Of a DNA stretch of 64,000 nt, positions 34,298 to 43,805 are shown piece after piece. Under the pieces are notes generated by a model. It saw only the letters and a list, made by a program, of their open reading frames with translations. It searched no databases and was not told the DNA's origin. Numbering within the stretch: position 1 is the first letter of the stretch; each line of letters begins with the position of its first letter. A program made the position numbers and the translations under genes. The DNA lies in the NCBI GenBank assembly GCA_020853755.1, contig JADYYG010000062.1:1-64000 (forward strand), written 5' to 3'. The DNA is from Dehalococcoidia bacterium (lineage in GTDB: Bacteria > Chloroflexota > Dehalococcoidia > Tepidiformales > Tepidiformaceae).

Positions 34298-35272
34298 TTA
34301 CTTCTCCCGGCGTGTCCGTTGGGCTGCGACGAGGAGCGTTGCCCCCGGGGCGAGCAGACCGAGCCCGCCGAGCAGCAACAGGAGCATGTTTGCGTTCGAA
34401 GTCGTGGCCGTCATCGTATTGCCGGCAGCAGGCGGGAGCGGCTCGCCGGGGCCTTCCTGGCGGGTGCCGCGCACTTCGCTGATGGGGGTCACGCCAGGCT
34501 CCACGTCAGCATCGCCGACGGTGCCGGGCTGTGCGATGGTGTCGATCGGGATCGAGACTTCGAGGTCCGGGATGCCCGGGCAGGGAGCGATGGTGAACGC
34601 CACCGACGTTTCAGCAGATGCCAGCTCGACGGTGGTTTCCGCGGAAACGGGCGCCTGCACCACGTAGAAGGCGTTGCCGTCGCAGGCCGTCCGGGTGTCG
34701 CCGCCGAGAACCTGGCGGACGGTGTAGAAGCCGAAGGGCAGGTCCTTCGCCGTCACGGTCGAAACAGGCGCATCGCCGCTGGTGTTGGCAGTCAGCGTGG
34801 CGACGACCTGCCCAGAGGCGGAGACCACTTCGTACCGCCAGGTGCGGGCTGCAGCATCGATGCCGGCATTGAGGGTGACCCGGACGTTCAGGCTGCCAAG
34901 CGAGGCGAAGCGCACCGAGCTGGTGGCGAGGACAGTCGAGCCGAGGCGGACGTTCAGGGTCGCGGTCCCGGCCGAATCACGGGAGACGAAAACAGCGCCT
35001 TCGGCAACGTTCGCCGCGGTCGGGTCGAGCGAGGCGACGCCGGCGAGCGTTCCACCGGTCACGTCGTAGGCGAAGCTGGGGAGGTTAGCGGTCTGGCCTT
35101 CGACCCGGACATGGAAGACGGCGGTCGCGCCCGGCGCGACCGGGTCGCTGGCGGCTGAGACCGTCACGGTGTACGGCTCAGCGGCGCGGGCAGTGGCGCC
35201 GAAGGCGGCGGCGACACCGAGGATCAGGAGGGTCATAAGGGAAAGGGCCGAGAGTCGAGCGGCGACGCGCAT
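34298..35272 (-). CDS. Secreted beta-rich protein with C-terminal sorting-like anchor
   Basis: 324 residues. Signal peptide (LSLMTLLILGVAAAFGATARA), an immunoglobulin-like domain (YTVTVSAASDPVAPGATAVFHV), a second beta domain with a Cys pair, then a Pro-rich stretch. The C-terminus has LPPAAGN, ten residues, a hydrophobic helix (NMLLLLLGGLGLLAPGATLLV) and AAQRTRREK. This is the classical order motif-helix-basic tail, with LPPAAG as a possible variant of a sortase motif. ATG 35272 is chosen because the signal peptide starts there. Confidence 0.75.
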   Translation of the reverse strand: MRVAARLSALSLMTLLILGVAAAFGATARAAEPYTVTVSAASDPVAPGATAVFHVRVEGQTANLPSFAYDVTGGTLAGVASLDPTAANVAEGAVFVSRDSAGTATLNVRLGSTVLATSSVRFASLGSLNVRVTLNAGIDAAARTWRYEVVSASGQVVATLTANTSGDAPVSTVTAKDLPFGFYTVRQVLGGDTRTACDGNAFYVVQAPVSAETTVELASAETSVAFTIAPCPGIPDLEVSIPIDTIAQPGTVGDADVEPGVTPISEVRGTRQEGPGEPLPPAAGNTMTATTSNANMLLLLLGGLGLLAPGATLLVAAQRTRREK

Positions 35273-35322
35273 AGCACCGGGGCAAGGCGCACTGGCCGGG
35301 ATCGCGCGCCACCCCCTGGCGC

Positions 35323-35334
35323 TGTTCCCGAACA
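35323..35334. promoter_or_regulatory. Dyad TGTTC-cc-GAACA in a divergent intergenic region
   Basis: A perfect five-base inverted repeat with a two-base spacer, 51 bases before the start at 35272 in the 269-base gap between divergent genes. It may be an operator. The half-site order is not that of a LexA box. Confidence 0.25.
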
Positions 35335-35541
35335 CTGGCAACCTCTTTGCTTCTGGCTGTCCACCACTCGACCACTTTGGTGAACGCACCGTGACAATAC
35401 CGCAGCGAGTCAAGTCCTCGCCATAAGAGGGCCGTTAGAACCGCCACCAGCCAGCAACAATCTGTTTCCCGGCCGTCCACGGGGCTGTCACCGGGCATTC
35501 CCCGAGTTCCGCGAGCGCCTGCATTTGCTACAGTCCGGGCG

Positions 35542-38184
35542 ATGGTCTCCATGCGCGTCGATGAGTTCCGCTACCTGGTGACGGCCTCGGGGCAGGAGGA
35601 GGCGCTTATCCTGCGCATCCCGGGCTGCCGGTACGTGTCCGCAGTACGCGCCTATCAGGTGGCGCGGCAGCCTGGTTCGATTCGCGCTCTGGACGACATC
35701 TTCGGCGAAGGGAAATGGGATCACACGCCCGACCTTGCGCAGGAAGTGGTGGAAGCCCGGCAGCGGCCCGCGCCGCCGGCCCAGCAGAGCGCAACCGTCA
35801 CCCTGGCAGGGAACGACCTCGCGGTGGAATGCGCATTCGCCGACAAGGAACTGGTGAAGCTGGTGTCCGGCTACCGCTGGTCGGCGCCGCAGCGGAAGTG
35901 GTACGTGCCGGCCGCGCCAATGGCCGTGGACCTGCTCCGGCGGTACTTCGGTGACCACCTGGCAGTAGATGACGCCGCCACCGAAGCGCTGGAGCGCATG
36001 CGGCACGACCAGGAGGCAGCACTCGCACGGGCTGCCGCTCAGCCGCCGCCGCCCGCGGTCGAGGAGGCGTCGGCGGACGAACCAGCGACCGTTGCGAACC
36101 TGCAGCTCGCGGCGAGTACGGACGGGCACTCACCGGGCCCGCTGATCGAGCGGCTGGACCGGCTCGCCGGGGCCGTCGAAGAACTCGTCGCGCTCTTGCG
36201 TGGCGGGATTCCGGCGCTGCCTGAGGCTCCCCCGCCAACGCCCGATGTGGAACCGACCGCGGCGGACGAACCGGCGCCGCCCTCCTCGGCGAACTGGCAC
36301 GACCTGCTGGCGGGCCTCGAAGCGAACGCCGCCGAGACCCGCGATCAGGCGCTCCTCCAGTGCCAGACGGTTCCAGCGGATGAAGAACTGCCCTTGCGGG
36401 CGGTAGCCGGGCTTGCGATGGCCCGCCTCGGCCAGCACGAAGAAGCCCTCGGCGCCCTGCGCCGCGCCCTCGAAAAGCCAGGCCGGCTCGAGGACGACCT
36501 CTCCCGGGAGGCGCGCGTCGCTTACGCGGGCGTTGTCCTGTCGCTGCTCTCGAACGATTGCGGACCGTCTGGTCCAATCGTTAGCGAAGGCGACCTTCGC
36601 GATCTGCTGCTGGCTGAACTGGTTTCCGACAATGGATTCGACAGCGACCGGCTGGGTTCGCAACAGGCGCGGACACGGCTCGACTACCTCGTCAATGACC
36701 CCGTCCTTCGCCGCCTGGCGCCCGGGCTCGCGGACTACTGCCGGATTGCACACCTGCTCGGCGGCGCCCGCGCGGGCCAGTGGATGGCCGCCGACCGCAT
36801 CGCCGACATCCTCAGGGAAGCGACGCTGGGGAACGAGGGATTCGCGCTTGGGCTCGTGCTCCTTGCGAACGCCCTCTACGAAAAGAACTCGCTCGATGAC
36901 TGGAACAAGGTCTGGCCCAAGGAAGACATCCAGAACACGGTGAGCGACCTTGCATGGCTCGTCCCGGAGGCCGAAAAGCGGCTGAAGGCTTTCCAGGAGG
37001 ACACACGGATCCTCGAACCGGCAGCGCTGGCATGCCTCGCCTGCATCGCGGGCGGGCCGCTCGAGTGGGCTTCGAACAACCAGCGCAAGATGCTCGCACG
37101 GTTCATTTCGCCCCGTAACTCGGCCCTCCGCGACTACGCCGAGTTCCTGGCCGCATTCCAGCCCGCCGCAAACGGTCAGCCAAACACGCATCAGACCTTC
37201 CCGGGTTGGGCCAAGACGCTGGAACAGATGCGCCTCAGCCGGAGCGCGCGCTACCTCACCGATGTCTCGCTCAATGACCGCGGCGGGTCGAACAGCCTCA
37301 CCTGGGCCATCGCCGACCGGGTGTACGTGCAAGCGCTGACCCTCTGGGGCGTCGACGACCCCCAGACGGAACTGATCGACCTGCTTGACCTGCTCCAGGC
37401 GGGACAGCGGCCGGACAACTACCTGAATGCAGTCGGGCGCTTGGTTGAATCGCGAAACCTGCCGTGGACGTCGCTCGTTTCGGCCGAGCAGCGGCGAATC
37501 GTCTATGAACGCGCACTCGAAGCCTCGGTCAAGCAGAGCCACGACAGAGACTCGGTGGAAGCATTCGACCGGCTGGTGCGCGAGCTTCGCTACCAGGGCG
37601 AGACCGCGGACGCAGACCTCGTCGCCCTCGTCTCGCGGTACACCAACGGTTTCAGGCCGCTCCGCGGCCCGGCGCTGGAGGTGCTGCTGACGCACCAACT
37701 CGAAGCGGGGGAGCCGTTCGAGGAGACGGTGCAGCAGCTCGTGCGGAACGCGCAGCAAGAGGGCGTCACGGACCCGCCTGAACTGATAGGTTTGGCGCTG
37801 GTCTTCCCTCAACTGGCGGAGTACTTCAGTTCGCAGGTTTCCCCGGCGGAGGGCGAGACACCGCCGGGGAACGTACCCCCTGGCAAGCGGGTGGTCGTCA
37901 TCGGCGGGCACCAATGGCTCAAGAAGCATGCGAAACCGGTGCTGGAGGACCAGTGGAAGCTCAAGGTGGACTGGCTCGACCCCGATGAGGCCCACAACGG
38001 CGCGCAGAGCCTCGACCTGGCGTCCGGGTCGGCCGACCTCGTCATCATCAACGCGGCCTGCATCAGCCATGCCGCTTCCGGCCGGGTCCTGGAAGAGGCG
38101 AAGGCTTCGGGGAAGCAGTACGTCCTCCACCACTCGCGGGGTGTTGGCGCGATGATTGGCTTGACGCTGCAATCGCTCGCCTGA
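35542..38184 (+). CDS. 880-residue multidomain protein with C-terminal DUF2325-like domain
   Basis: No named function. Residues about 1-145 contain two short beta modules. The second ([18 protein letters not shown]) has the pattern Gly-x-Arg-Trp...Lys-x-Trp-x-Val-Pro seen at the N-termini of some helicases and HARP-type DNA-binding modules. The middle (about 240-790) is all-alpha, resembling TPR-like solenoid repeats. The C-terminus from [16 protein letters not shown] to [13 protein letters not shown] matches the DUF2325 Rossmann-like pattern. No signal peptide or membrane helix. ATG 35542 or 35551 is possible. It is flanked by unrelated genes. It might be a nucleic-acid-associated or defence-related scaffold, but that is speculation. 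Confidence 0.7.
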   Translation: MVSMRVDEFRYLVTASGQEEALILRIPGCRYVSAVRAYQVARQPGSIRALDDIFGEGKWDHTPDLAQEVVEARQRPAPPAQQSATVTLAGNDLAVECAFADKELVKLVSGYRWSAPQRKWYVPAAPMAVDLLRRYFGDHLAVDDAATEALERMRHDQEAALARAAAQPPPPAVEEASADEPATVANLQLAASTDGHSPGPLIERLDRLAGAVEELVALLRGGIPALPEAPPPTPDVEPTAADEPAPPSSANWHDLLAGLEANAAETRDQALLQCQTVPADEELPLRAVAGLAMARLGQHEEALGALRRALEKPGRLEDDLSREARVAYAGVVLSLLSNDCGPSGPIVSEGDLRDLLLAELVSDNGFDSDRLGSQQARTRLDYLVNDPVLRRLAPGLADYCRIAHLLGGARAGQWMAADRIADILREATLGNEGFALGLVLLANALYEKNSLDDWNKVWPKEDIQNTVSDLAWLVPEAEKRLKAFQEDTRILEPAALACLACIAGGPLEWASNNQRKMLARFISPRNSALRDYAEFLAAFQPAANGQPNTHQTFPGWAKTLEQMRLSRSARYLTDVSLNDRGGSNSLTWAIADRVYVQALTLWGVDDPQTELIDLLDLLQAGQRPDNYLNAVGRLVESRNLPWTSLVSAEQRRIVYERALEASVKQSHDRDSVEAFDRLVRELRYQGETADADLVALVSRYTNGFRPLRGPALEVLLTHQLEAGEPFEETVQQLVRNAQQEGVTDPPELIGLALVFPQLAEYFSSQVSPAEGETPPGNVPPGKRVVVIGGHQWLKKHAKPVLEDQWKLKVDWLDPDEAHNGAQSLDLASGSADLVIINAACISHAASGRVLEEAKASGKQYVLHHSRGVGAMIGLTLQSLA

Positions 38185-38257
38185 GGCCCGTCGGCCGCTC
38201 CTCTGGTACGATCGTTTCCCGCCTTATGACGATCGCACTGCTCCGGAGCCGCCTCGT

Positions 38258-39664
38258 ATGACCCAACCGCGCACCATCATCCAGAAAATCTGGGACAACC
38301 ACGTTGTGCACCACGAGGAAGGCAAACCGGACCTCCTCTACATCGATCTGCACCTCGTGCACGAAGTGACTTCGCCCCAGGCCTTCGAAGGGCTCCGGCT
38401 GGCCGGCCGCAAAGTGCGCCGCCCGGACCTGACCCTCGCGACGGTCGACCACAACGTGCCGACCATCGACCGCGACAAGCCGTGGACCGACCCGCTCTCC
38501 GTGCAGCAGGTCGAGACGCTGCGCGCGAACTGCGACGAGTTCGGCGTGCCGCTCTTCGGCGTCGGCGACATCCGCCAGGGCATCGTCCACGTCATCGGGC
38601 CGGAGCAGGGGCTGACGCAGCCCGGCATGACCATCGTCTGCGGCGATAGCCACACGGCGACGCACGGCGCCTTCGGCGCGCTGGCCTTCGGCATCGGCAC
38701 GAGCGAGGTCGAACACGTCCTCGCGACGCAGACGCTCCCGCAGGCGCCGCCCAAGACCATGTCGGTCGAGGTGACCGGGACACTCCATCCCGGGGTCACG
38801 GCCAAGGACGTGATCCTCGCGGTCATCCGCGAGATCGGCGTCGCCGGCGGCGTCGGGCACGTCATCGAGTACCGCGGCGAGGTTATCCGCGGCCTCTCGA
38901 TGGAAGGGCGGATGACCATCTGCAACATGTCGATCGAAGGCGGCGCGCGCGCGGGCCTCGTGGCGCCGGACGAGACGACCTTCGCCTATGTAAAAGGAAG
39001 GAAGCACGCGCCCGCCGGTGATGCCTGGGACCAGGCCGTCGCGGCGTGGAAGCAGCTGCCGACCGATGAGGGCGCGACCTTCGACACGTACGTCACGCTG
39101 CGCGGCGAGGACATCGAACCGTGTGTGACCTGGGGCACCACGCCGGCCCAGAGCGTGCCGGTGACCGGGCGCGTCCCGTCGCCGGACGAAGCAGCGAACG
39201 CCGGCGCGAAGGAACTCGCCGAGCGCTCGCTGGCCTACATGGGCCTCGAAGCGGGGACCGCGATCCAGGACATCAGGCTGGACAAGATCTTCCTCGGATC
39301 CTGCACGAACAGCCGGATCGAGGACTTGCGCGCCGCGGCCGCCATCGTGAAGGGGCGCAAGATCGCCTCGACGCTGAAGGCGATGGTCGTGCCCGGTTCG
39401 GGGCTGGTGAAGCTGCAGGCTGAACAGGAAGGCCTCGACCAGGTGTTCAAGGACGCCGGGTTCGAGTGGCGCGAAGCCGGCTGCTCGATGTGCCTGGGCA
39501 TGAACCCTGACATCCTGATGCCCGGCGAACGCTGCGCCAGCACCTCGAACCGTAACTTTGAAGGGCGCCAGGGCCGCGGCGGGCGCACCCACCTTGTCAG
39601 CCCGCAGATGGCCGCAGCTGCCGCCATCGCCGGTCACTTCGTTGATATCCGGGAGTGGAAGTAA
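38258..39664 (+). CDS. leuC: 3-isopropylmalate dehydratase large subunit
   Basis: 468 residues, full length. An aconitase-family enzyme isomerising 2- to 3-isopropylmalate in leucine synthesis. The [4Fe-4S] ligands are the Cys of GSCTNSR and the two of [27 protein letters not shown] and ENERGY-free [18 protein letters not shown] are conserved family segments. It is followed by leuD after 3 bases; leuA and leuB are not in the window. Confidence 0.96.
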   Translation: MTQPRTIIQKIWDNHVVHHEEGKPDLLYIDLHLVHEVTSPQAFEGLRLAGRKVRRPDLTLATVDHNVPTIDRDKPWTDPLSVQQVETLRANCDEFGVPLFGVGDIRQGIVHVIGPEQGLTQPGMTIVCGDSHTATHGAFGALAFGIGTSEVEHVLATQTLPQAPPKTMSVEVTGTLHPGVTAKDVILAVIREIGVAGGVGHVIEYRGEVIRGLSMEGRMTICNMSIEGGARAGLVAPDETTFAYVKGRKHAPAGDAWDQAVAAWKQLPTDEGATFDTYVTLRGEDIEPCVTWGTTPAQSVPVTGRVPSPDEAANAGAKELAERSLAYMGLEAGTAIQDIRLDKIFLGSCTNSRIEDLRAAAAIVKGRKIASTLKAMVVPGSGLVKLQAEQEGLDQVFKDAGFEWREAGCSMCLGMNPDILMPGERCASTSNRNFEGRQGRGGRTHLVSPQMAAAAAIAGHFVDIREWK

Positions 39665-39667
39665 GCC

Positions 39668-40267
39668 ATGAAGAAGTTCGAACCCGTCCAGGGCCGGTCC
39701 ATCCCGATGAACCGCGCCGACGTCGATACGGACCAGATCATCTCGAAGGAGTTCCTCAAGCGGATCGAACGCACGGGGTTTGGCCCGTTCGCCTTCGACG
39801 ACTGGAAGCAGGACCCGGACTTCGTGCTCAACAACCCGGAGTTCAAGGGCGCGCCGGTGATGGTGACAGGGCCGAACTTCGGCTGCGGGTCTTCGCGGGA
39901 GCATGCGCCGTGGGCGCTCGAAGACCTCGGCCTGAAGGCGATCATCGCGCCCTCGTTCGCCGACATCTTCCGCAACAACTGCGCCAAGATCGGGCTGCTC
40001 ACGGTGGTGCTGCCGCAGCAGGACTGTGAGTACCTCATCGCGCGCTCCGAGGAGTTGCCGTCTTCAGAGGTGGTGGTCGACCTCGCGAGCCAGACGGTGG
40101 CGACGGCCGACGGCACATGGTCGCGGCGTTTCGAAATCGACCCGTTTGTGAAGCATTGCCTGCTCAACGGGCTGGACGAGATTGGCCTGACACTCCAGGA
40201 GGACCCGCACATCAGCGCCTTCGAGGAGCGCCGGGCGACGGTTTTCCCGAGCACGATCCCGGCCTGA
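39668..40267 (+). CDS. leuD: 3-isopropylmalate dehydratase small subunit
   Basis: 199 residues. Swivelling-domain partner of LeuC, with NRADVDTDQIISKEFLKRIERTG split here as NRADVDTDQII then KEFLKRIERTG, the GCGSSREHAPWAL active-site loop and FADIFRNNCAKIGLL. The gene begins 3 bases after the leuC stop, so the two subunits are co-translated in equal amounts. Confidence 0.96.
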   Translation: MKKFEPVQGRSIPMNRADVDTDQIISKEFLKRIERTGFGPFAFDDWKQDPDFVLNNPEFKGAPVMVTGPNFGCGSSREHAPWALEDLGLKAIIAPSFADIFRNNCAKIGLLTVVLPQQDCEYLIARSEELPSSEVVVDLASQTVATADGTWSRRFEIDPFVKHCLLNGLDEIGLTLQEDPHISAFEERRATVFPSTIPA

Positions 40268-40332
40268 GCAGGGCAGGGAAGACCCCTCGGAACCCCGCCT
40301 GATGCCGGATTGATCTGGGGAGAAAAATCAGG

Positions 40333-40361
40333 TTGACAGGCCTCTGGGGCGAGCGTACGGT
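40333..40361 (+). promoter_or_regulatory. Predicted sigma-70-type promoter
   Basis: A perfect TTGACA (40333-40338), 17-base spacer and TACGGT (40356-40361). A start near 40368 is expected, just ahead of a ten-codon ORF and a terminator-like hairpin. Confidence 0.6.
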
Positions 40362-40370
40362 GACCCTGTT

Positions 40371-40403
40371 ATGGGTGTGCGAATTGGCATCCATCGCTCT
40401 TAG
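40371..40403 (+). CDS. Possible ten-residue leader peptide
   Basis: ATG at 40371 is followed by nine codons (MGVRIGIHRS) and TAG at 40401-40403. The TAG touches the first base of a terminator-like stem. With a transcript start near 40368 the message would be almost leaderless. Such short ORFs before a terminator can act as attenuators, but this one may be chance. Confidence 0.3.
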   Translation: MGVRIGIHRS

Positions 40404-40436
40404 CGGCGGCCTCTCTGGGGCCGCCGTTCGTGTTTT
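40404..40436 (+). terminator. Terminator-like hairpin between promoter and SWIM gene
   Basis: CGGCGGCC (40404-40411) pairs with GGCCGCCG (40419-40426), followed by TTCGTGTTTT. It would end a short RNA of about 65 bases, or attenuate the gene at 40458, whose AAAGGAG starts at 40441. Confidence 0.6.
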
Positions 40437-40457
40437 CTGCGAAAGGAGCAGCCAGTC

Positions 40458-40715
40458 ATGCAGTCGAGCTTGATCGGTAAGGTTGAGAAGGCCAAGGCCT
40501 ACGCGGGCGAACGTCACCGGATGCAGATCGATAACCTGCGCGTCGCTTTCCACGGTGAGAACAGCGACCACGAAGTATCCTTCGCTGACGGCGAATGGCA
40601 CTGCAACTGCGACTTCTTCACGCAATGGCAGACCTGCAGCCACACGATGGCGCTGGCACGCGTGCTCGAAGGGATGGTCCCGGCCACTCCCGAAACGGAG
40701 ATGGCGGCGGTCTAA
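40458..40715 (+). CDS. Small SWIM-type zinc-finger protein
   Basis: 85 residues. The C-terminal half carries WHCNCDFFTQWQTCSHTMAL, the CxC...CxH ligand set of a SWIM zinc finger. The N-terminal half is a basic/amphipathic segment. SWIM fingers bind DNA or proteins, and stand-alone small ones are poorly characterised. AAAGGAG ends 11 bases before the ATG. It has its own promoter candidate and lies between terminator-like hairpins on both sides. Confidence 0.75.
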   Translation: MQSSLIGKVEKAKAYAGERHRMQIDNLRVAFHGENSDHEVSFADGEWHCNCDFFTQWQTCSHTMALARVLEGMVPATPETEMAAV

Positions 40716-40745
40716 CCGGACCGCGTCGAGAAGGTGATTCCTGGC

Positions 40746-40814
40746 AGCCAACCGCCGGGTGGTTGGCTGACCACTGGAAGGGCCCGGCCGTAGCGGCTGC
40801 GCGGGCCTTCCAGT
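40746..40814 (+). promoter_or_regulatory. Two tandem hairpins after the SWIM gene
   Basis: AGCCAACC (40746-40753) pairs with GGTTGGCT (40761-40768). Directly after, CCACTGGAAGG (40771-40781) pairs with CCTTCCAGTGG (40804-40814), extended by GGGCC pairing with one bulge. No T-run follows, so this is not a standard terminator. The remaining bases to 40949 show no gene. Confidence 0.5.
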
Positions 40815-40949
40815 GGCACGTTCCCACTGCGCGCCGTACGCCGTCGAGGGTCCCCGGCAGCGGCACGAACCTCTAACGGTTTTCTCCCTGTTTGGCGGCT
40901 TACGGCGGCCGATATCGGGTTGTAGGATGGCTCGCGGAAGGATCGAGCC

Positions 40950-41168
40950 ATGTTGCCTTTGGGTTTCAGTTGGGGAGCGTTCTTCGTCTATGTCATCGCG
41001 TTGATCTTCGTGGTGCTTGGCGGATTCATCGGTCTCGTCCAGAGCCATCACCCGGCGTTTCTCGTGCCCATCCTCATCGGGCTGTTCTACTTCTACCTGT
41101 GCTGGGAAGCCGTCGTTGAAGACGAGGACGCGCCGCCGGCGCCGCCGCCCAGCAAGAACCACGGATGA
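40950..41168 (+). CDS. Small two-helix membrane protein
   Basis: 72 residues with two hydrophobic helices (FFVYVIALIFVVLGGFIGLV; FLVPILIGLFYFYLCW) and an acidic then Pro-rich tail (EDEDAPPAPPPSKNHG). GGAAGGA at 40936-40942 is well placed upstream of the ATG. It precedes the site-2 protease gene by 48 bases. Family unknown. Confidence 0.65.
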   Translation: MLPLGFSWGAFFVYVIALIFVVLGGFIGLVQSHHPAFLVPILIGLFYFYLCWEAVVEDEDAPPAPPPSKNHG

Positions 41169-41216
41169 GCCGCGCGGGAAACCTCGCCCTAACCACGCCG
41201 CGCGTAAGGTAAGGGC

Positions 41217-42368
41217 ATGCACATCCGCACCTTCCGCGTTGGCTCGCTTGCGGGCATCCCCATCCTGGTGAACCCGAGCTGGTTCGTCCTCTTCGGGCTG
41301 ACGACGTGGCTGCTGGCGACGCAGTTCTATCCCGCGGCGTTCGAATCAGCGGGCCGCTGGACACACTACGCGATGGCGGCGGCGAGCGTGCTGCTGTTCT
41401 TCGTCTCGATCATCCTCCACGAGCTGGCCCATGCGCTGGTGGCGAAGGCGTTCCGGATCCCGGTGCGGAGCATCACCCTGTTCATCCTCGGCGGGGTGGC
41501 CCAGATTACCCGCGAGGCCGCGAAGCCGGTGCACGAACTGCTGATGGCCGCCGCCGGGCCGTTCGCGAGCTTCGTGCTCGCCGCGGTCTTCGGCGGGGCA
41601 TGGTTCGCACTCGGCGCGCACGACACCCGGCCAATCGACTATGTGCTCGTCTGGCTGGCGCTGATGAACATCATCCTCGGCGTCTTCAACCTGCTCCCGG
41701 CGTTCCCGATGGACGGCGGGCGCGTGTTCCGGTCGATCATCTGGCTGGTCACGGGCAACCACTACCGGGCGACAGCGATTGCGGCGTGGACCGGGCGAGG
41801 GTTCGCATTCGCCGGGATTGGCCTCGGGCTGGCGGCCATCGTTGGCCGGGACGTGTGGGTGGCCGAGGACCCGCTGAGCGGCGCATGGCTCATCTTCCTC
41901 GGACTCTTCCTCGAAAACTCGGCGCGCAAGAGCCTCGAACAGAACCGCCTGGTGCGCGAACTGCGCCTGTATAGAGCCGAAGACGTGATGCACCGCGACC
42001 CGCCCATCGTCGACGGCGGCCAGACGGTTGGATCGCTGGCGCGCGGGGTGCTCGACCTGAACCCGCGGGTTGTCTACATGGTGCAGGACGAAGGTTCGCT
42101 GGCGGGCATCCTCAGCGGGTACCAGATGCGCGAAGTGCCGCCGGCGGAGTGGGACACCGTGACCGCCCGGCAGGCGATGGTGCCGCGCTCGGCCCTCCAT
42201 GCGGCCACCCGGGAACTCCTGGTCTCGGACGTTCTGCTGGAGATGGAAACGGAAGACCTGCTGCACATGCCGGTGGTCGAAAACGGCCGCGTGGTAGGCA
42301 TCGTCGCGCGGGACCGCATCCTCGGGTTGCTGCGGCAGGCTGGCCTGCTGCCGGCGCGCGTCCAATAG
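41217..42368 (+). CDS. Site-2 protease (M50) with C-terminal CBS domain pair
   Basis: 383 residues. Intramembrane zinc protease with HELAH at residues 68-72 and the distal ligand in NLLPAFPMDGG (Asp166), within about six membrane helices. From about residue 250 two CBS motifs follow (EDVMHRDPPIVDGGQTV; LLHMPVVENGRVVGIVARDRIL), likely sensing adenine nucleotides. Members cleave membrane-bound regulators such as anti-sigma factors; the target here is unknown. The ATG at 41217 gives the typical RVGSLAGIPI N-terminus. Confidence 0.92.
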   Translation: MHIRTFRVGSLAGIPILVNPSWFVLFGLTTWLLATQFYPAAFESAGRWTHYAMAAASVLLFFVSIILHELAHALVAKAFRIPVRSITLFILGGVAQITREAAKPVHELLMAAAGPFASFVLAAVFGGAWFALGAHDTRPIDYVLVWLALMNIILGVFNLLPAFPMDGGRVFRSIIWLVTGNHYRATAIAAWTGRGFAFAGIGLGLAAIVGRDVWVAEDPLSGAWLIFLGLFLENSARKSLEQNRLVRELRLYRAEDVMHRDPPIVDGGQTVGSLARGVLDLNPRVVYMVQDEGSLAGILSGYQMREVPPAEWDTVTARQAMVPRSALHAATRELLVSDVLLEMETEDLLHMPVVENGRVVGIVARDRILGLLRQAGLLPARVQ

Positions 42369-42410
42369 GCCCGTTTTGCCCCATTCCGGTCCTCACGCGA
42401 CGATTCGAAC

Positions 42411-43796
42411 ATGACGCGAATCCGGACGAGTGCCGCAGTCGTGGCCGGCAAGGCTGCCGGCGTGGCCACGCGCGTGCTTCGGCGCGGCGGCGGGACGGCG
42501 CTCCCGGGGCTGGTAGCCGAACGGGTGGATCCGCGGCTGGTGGCGAACCTCGGGCGCACACTCGGCCGCGGGCGGGTGATGGTGACAGGCACGAATGGCA
42601 AGACGACCACCAGCCGCATCATCGCTGCGGCGTTCGATGCAGCCGGCGTTCCTTATGTACACAATCGCGAGGGCAGCAACCTGATGCGGGGCATGGCGAG
42701 CACGCTGCTTTCGCGCGCGAACCTTGCGGGCGCAATTCCCGGCGCGAAGAACGCTGCCGGGCTGTTCGAAGCGGACGAGGCGACCATGCCCGCAGCGGTC
42801 GCAGCGCTCCAGCCGCGCGTGATTGCCTTCACGAACCTGTTCCGCGACCAGTTGGACCGGTATGGCGAGGTCGACACGGTGATGACACTCTGGCAGCGCG
42901 CACTCGCCGCAGCGTCGCGCGATGCCACGCTCGTGCTCAATGCCGACGACCCATCGGTCGCCGAGCTGGCCATCGGCTGGAGCGGGCCCGTGCACTGGTT
43001 CGGAATCGATGACGCCGCGTTCGCGAGCGAGGCGGCCGGCGCCTCCGATGCCCGCTGGTGCCCCTGCGGCGGCGATTACCGGTACGACCGGCGGTACTTT
43101 GCGCACGTTGGCTGGTGGCGCTGCGCGAGCTGCGACCGCACGCGGCCCGATCCAGCAACCTCCGCCCACGCAATCGAACTCGACCTCGACCACGCCAGCT
43201 TCGAGGTCGATGGTCTCGGCCGCGTGGAAACACCGCTGACCGGCCTGTACAACGTGTCGAACGCACTGGCCGCCGTTGCCGCCTGCCGGGCGTTCGGACT
43301 GCCATCTGAGGCGATCAGAGGGGGGCTGCGCGCCGTGCGCCCGGCCTTCGGCCGACAGGAAGTGGTGAACCTCGAGGGCCGGTCGCTTCGCCTCTTCCTG
43401 GCCAAGAACCCTGCGGGGGCGAACCAGGTGCTCCTCCTCCTGCGCGAGCTCTCGCGGAGGCGCGGGCCGCTGAAGGTGGCCCTGCTGCTCAACGACCGCT
43501 TCGCCGACGGGCAGGATGTGAGCTGGATCTGGGACGTGGACCACGAACTGCTCACGGGCGCGGTCGAAGCATGGTGGGCTGGCGGAGACCGCGCGGAGGA
43601 CCTGGCGGTGCGCCTCAAGTACGCGGGCTGGCCCGCGCCATTGCTGGTGGATCACGCACCCGGGGCGCTGCTCGACGCCATCCTTCGAGGGACGGCCCCG
43701 GGCGAAGACGTCTTCGTCATCCCCACGTATACGGTGATGCTCGACCTGCGCCAGGAGCTGTTCGAGCGCCACGCGGTGGCGGGAGCGATGGAATAG
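42411..43796 (+). CDS. murT: Lipid II isoglutaminyl synthase, MurT-like subunit
   Basis: 461 residues. Mur-ligase fold with the ATP loop GTNGKTT (60-66), EADEATMP, FTNLFRDQLDRYGE and LNADDPSVAEL, an inserted four-cysteine zinc ribbon (WCPCGG...WRCASC), and the C-terminal DUF1727 region (LLLNDRFADGQDVSWIWDVD) typical of MurT. MurT amidates the D-Glu of lipid II with ammonia from GatD. The usual adjacent gatD is absent: the next gene, 9 bases on, is convergent XdhC. Confidence 0.9.
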   Translation: MTRIRTSAAVVAGKAAGVATRVLRRGGGTALPGLVAERVDPRLVANLGRTLGRGRVMVTGTNGKTTTSRIIAAAFDAAGVPYVHNREGSNLMRGMASTLLSRANLAGAIPGAKNAAGLFEADEATMPAAVAALQPRVIAFTNLFRDQLDRYGEVDTVMTLWQRALAAASRDATLVLNADDPSVAELAIGWSGPVHWFGIDDAAFASEAAGASDARWCPCGGDYRYDRRYFAHVGWWRCASCDRTRPDPATSAHAIELDLDHASFEVDGLGRVETPLTGLYNVSNALAAVAACRAFGLPSEAIRGGLRAVRPAFGRQEVVNLEGRSLRLFLAKNPAGANQVLLLLRELSRRRGPLKVALLLNDRFADGQDVSWIWDVDHELLTGAVEAWWAGGDRAEDLAVRLKYAGWPAPLLVDHAPGALLDAILRGTAPGEDVFVIPTYTVMLDLRQELFERHAVAGAME

Positions 43797-43805
43797 CGGT
43801 CTCCG

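Noticed and set aside
35323-35334. LexA/SOS box
   Set aside because: The half-sites read GTTC-n2-GAAC, opposite to GAAC-n4-GTTC, and the gene behind it is a surface protein.
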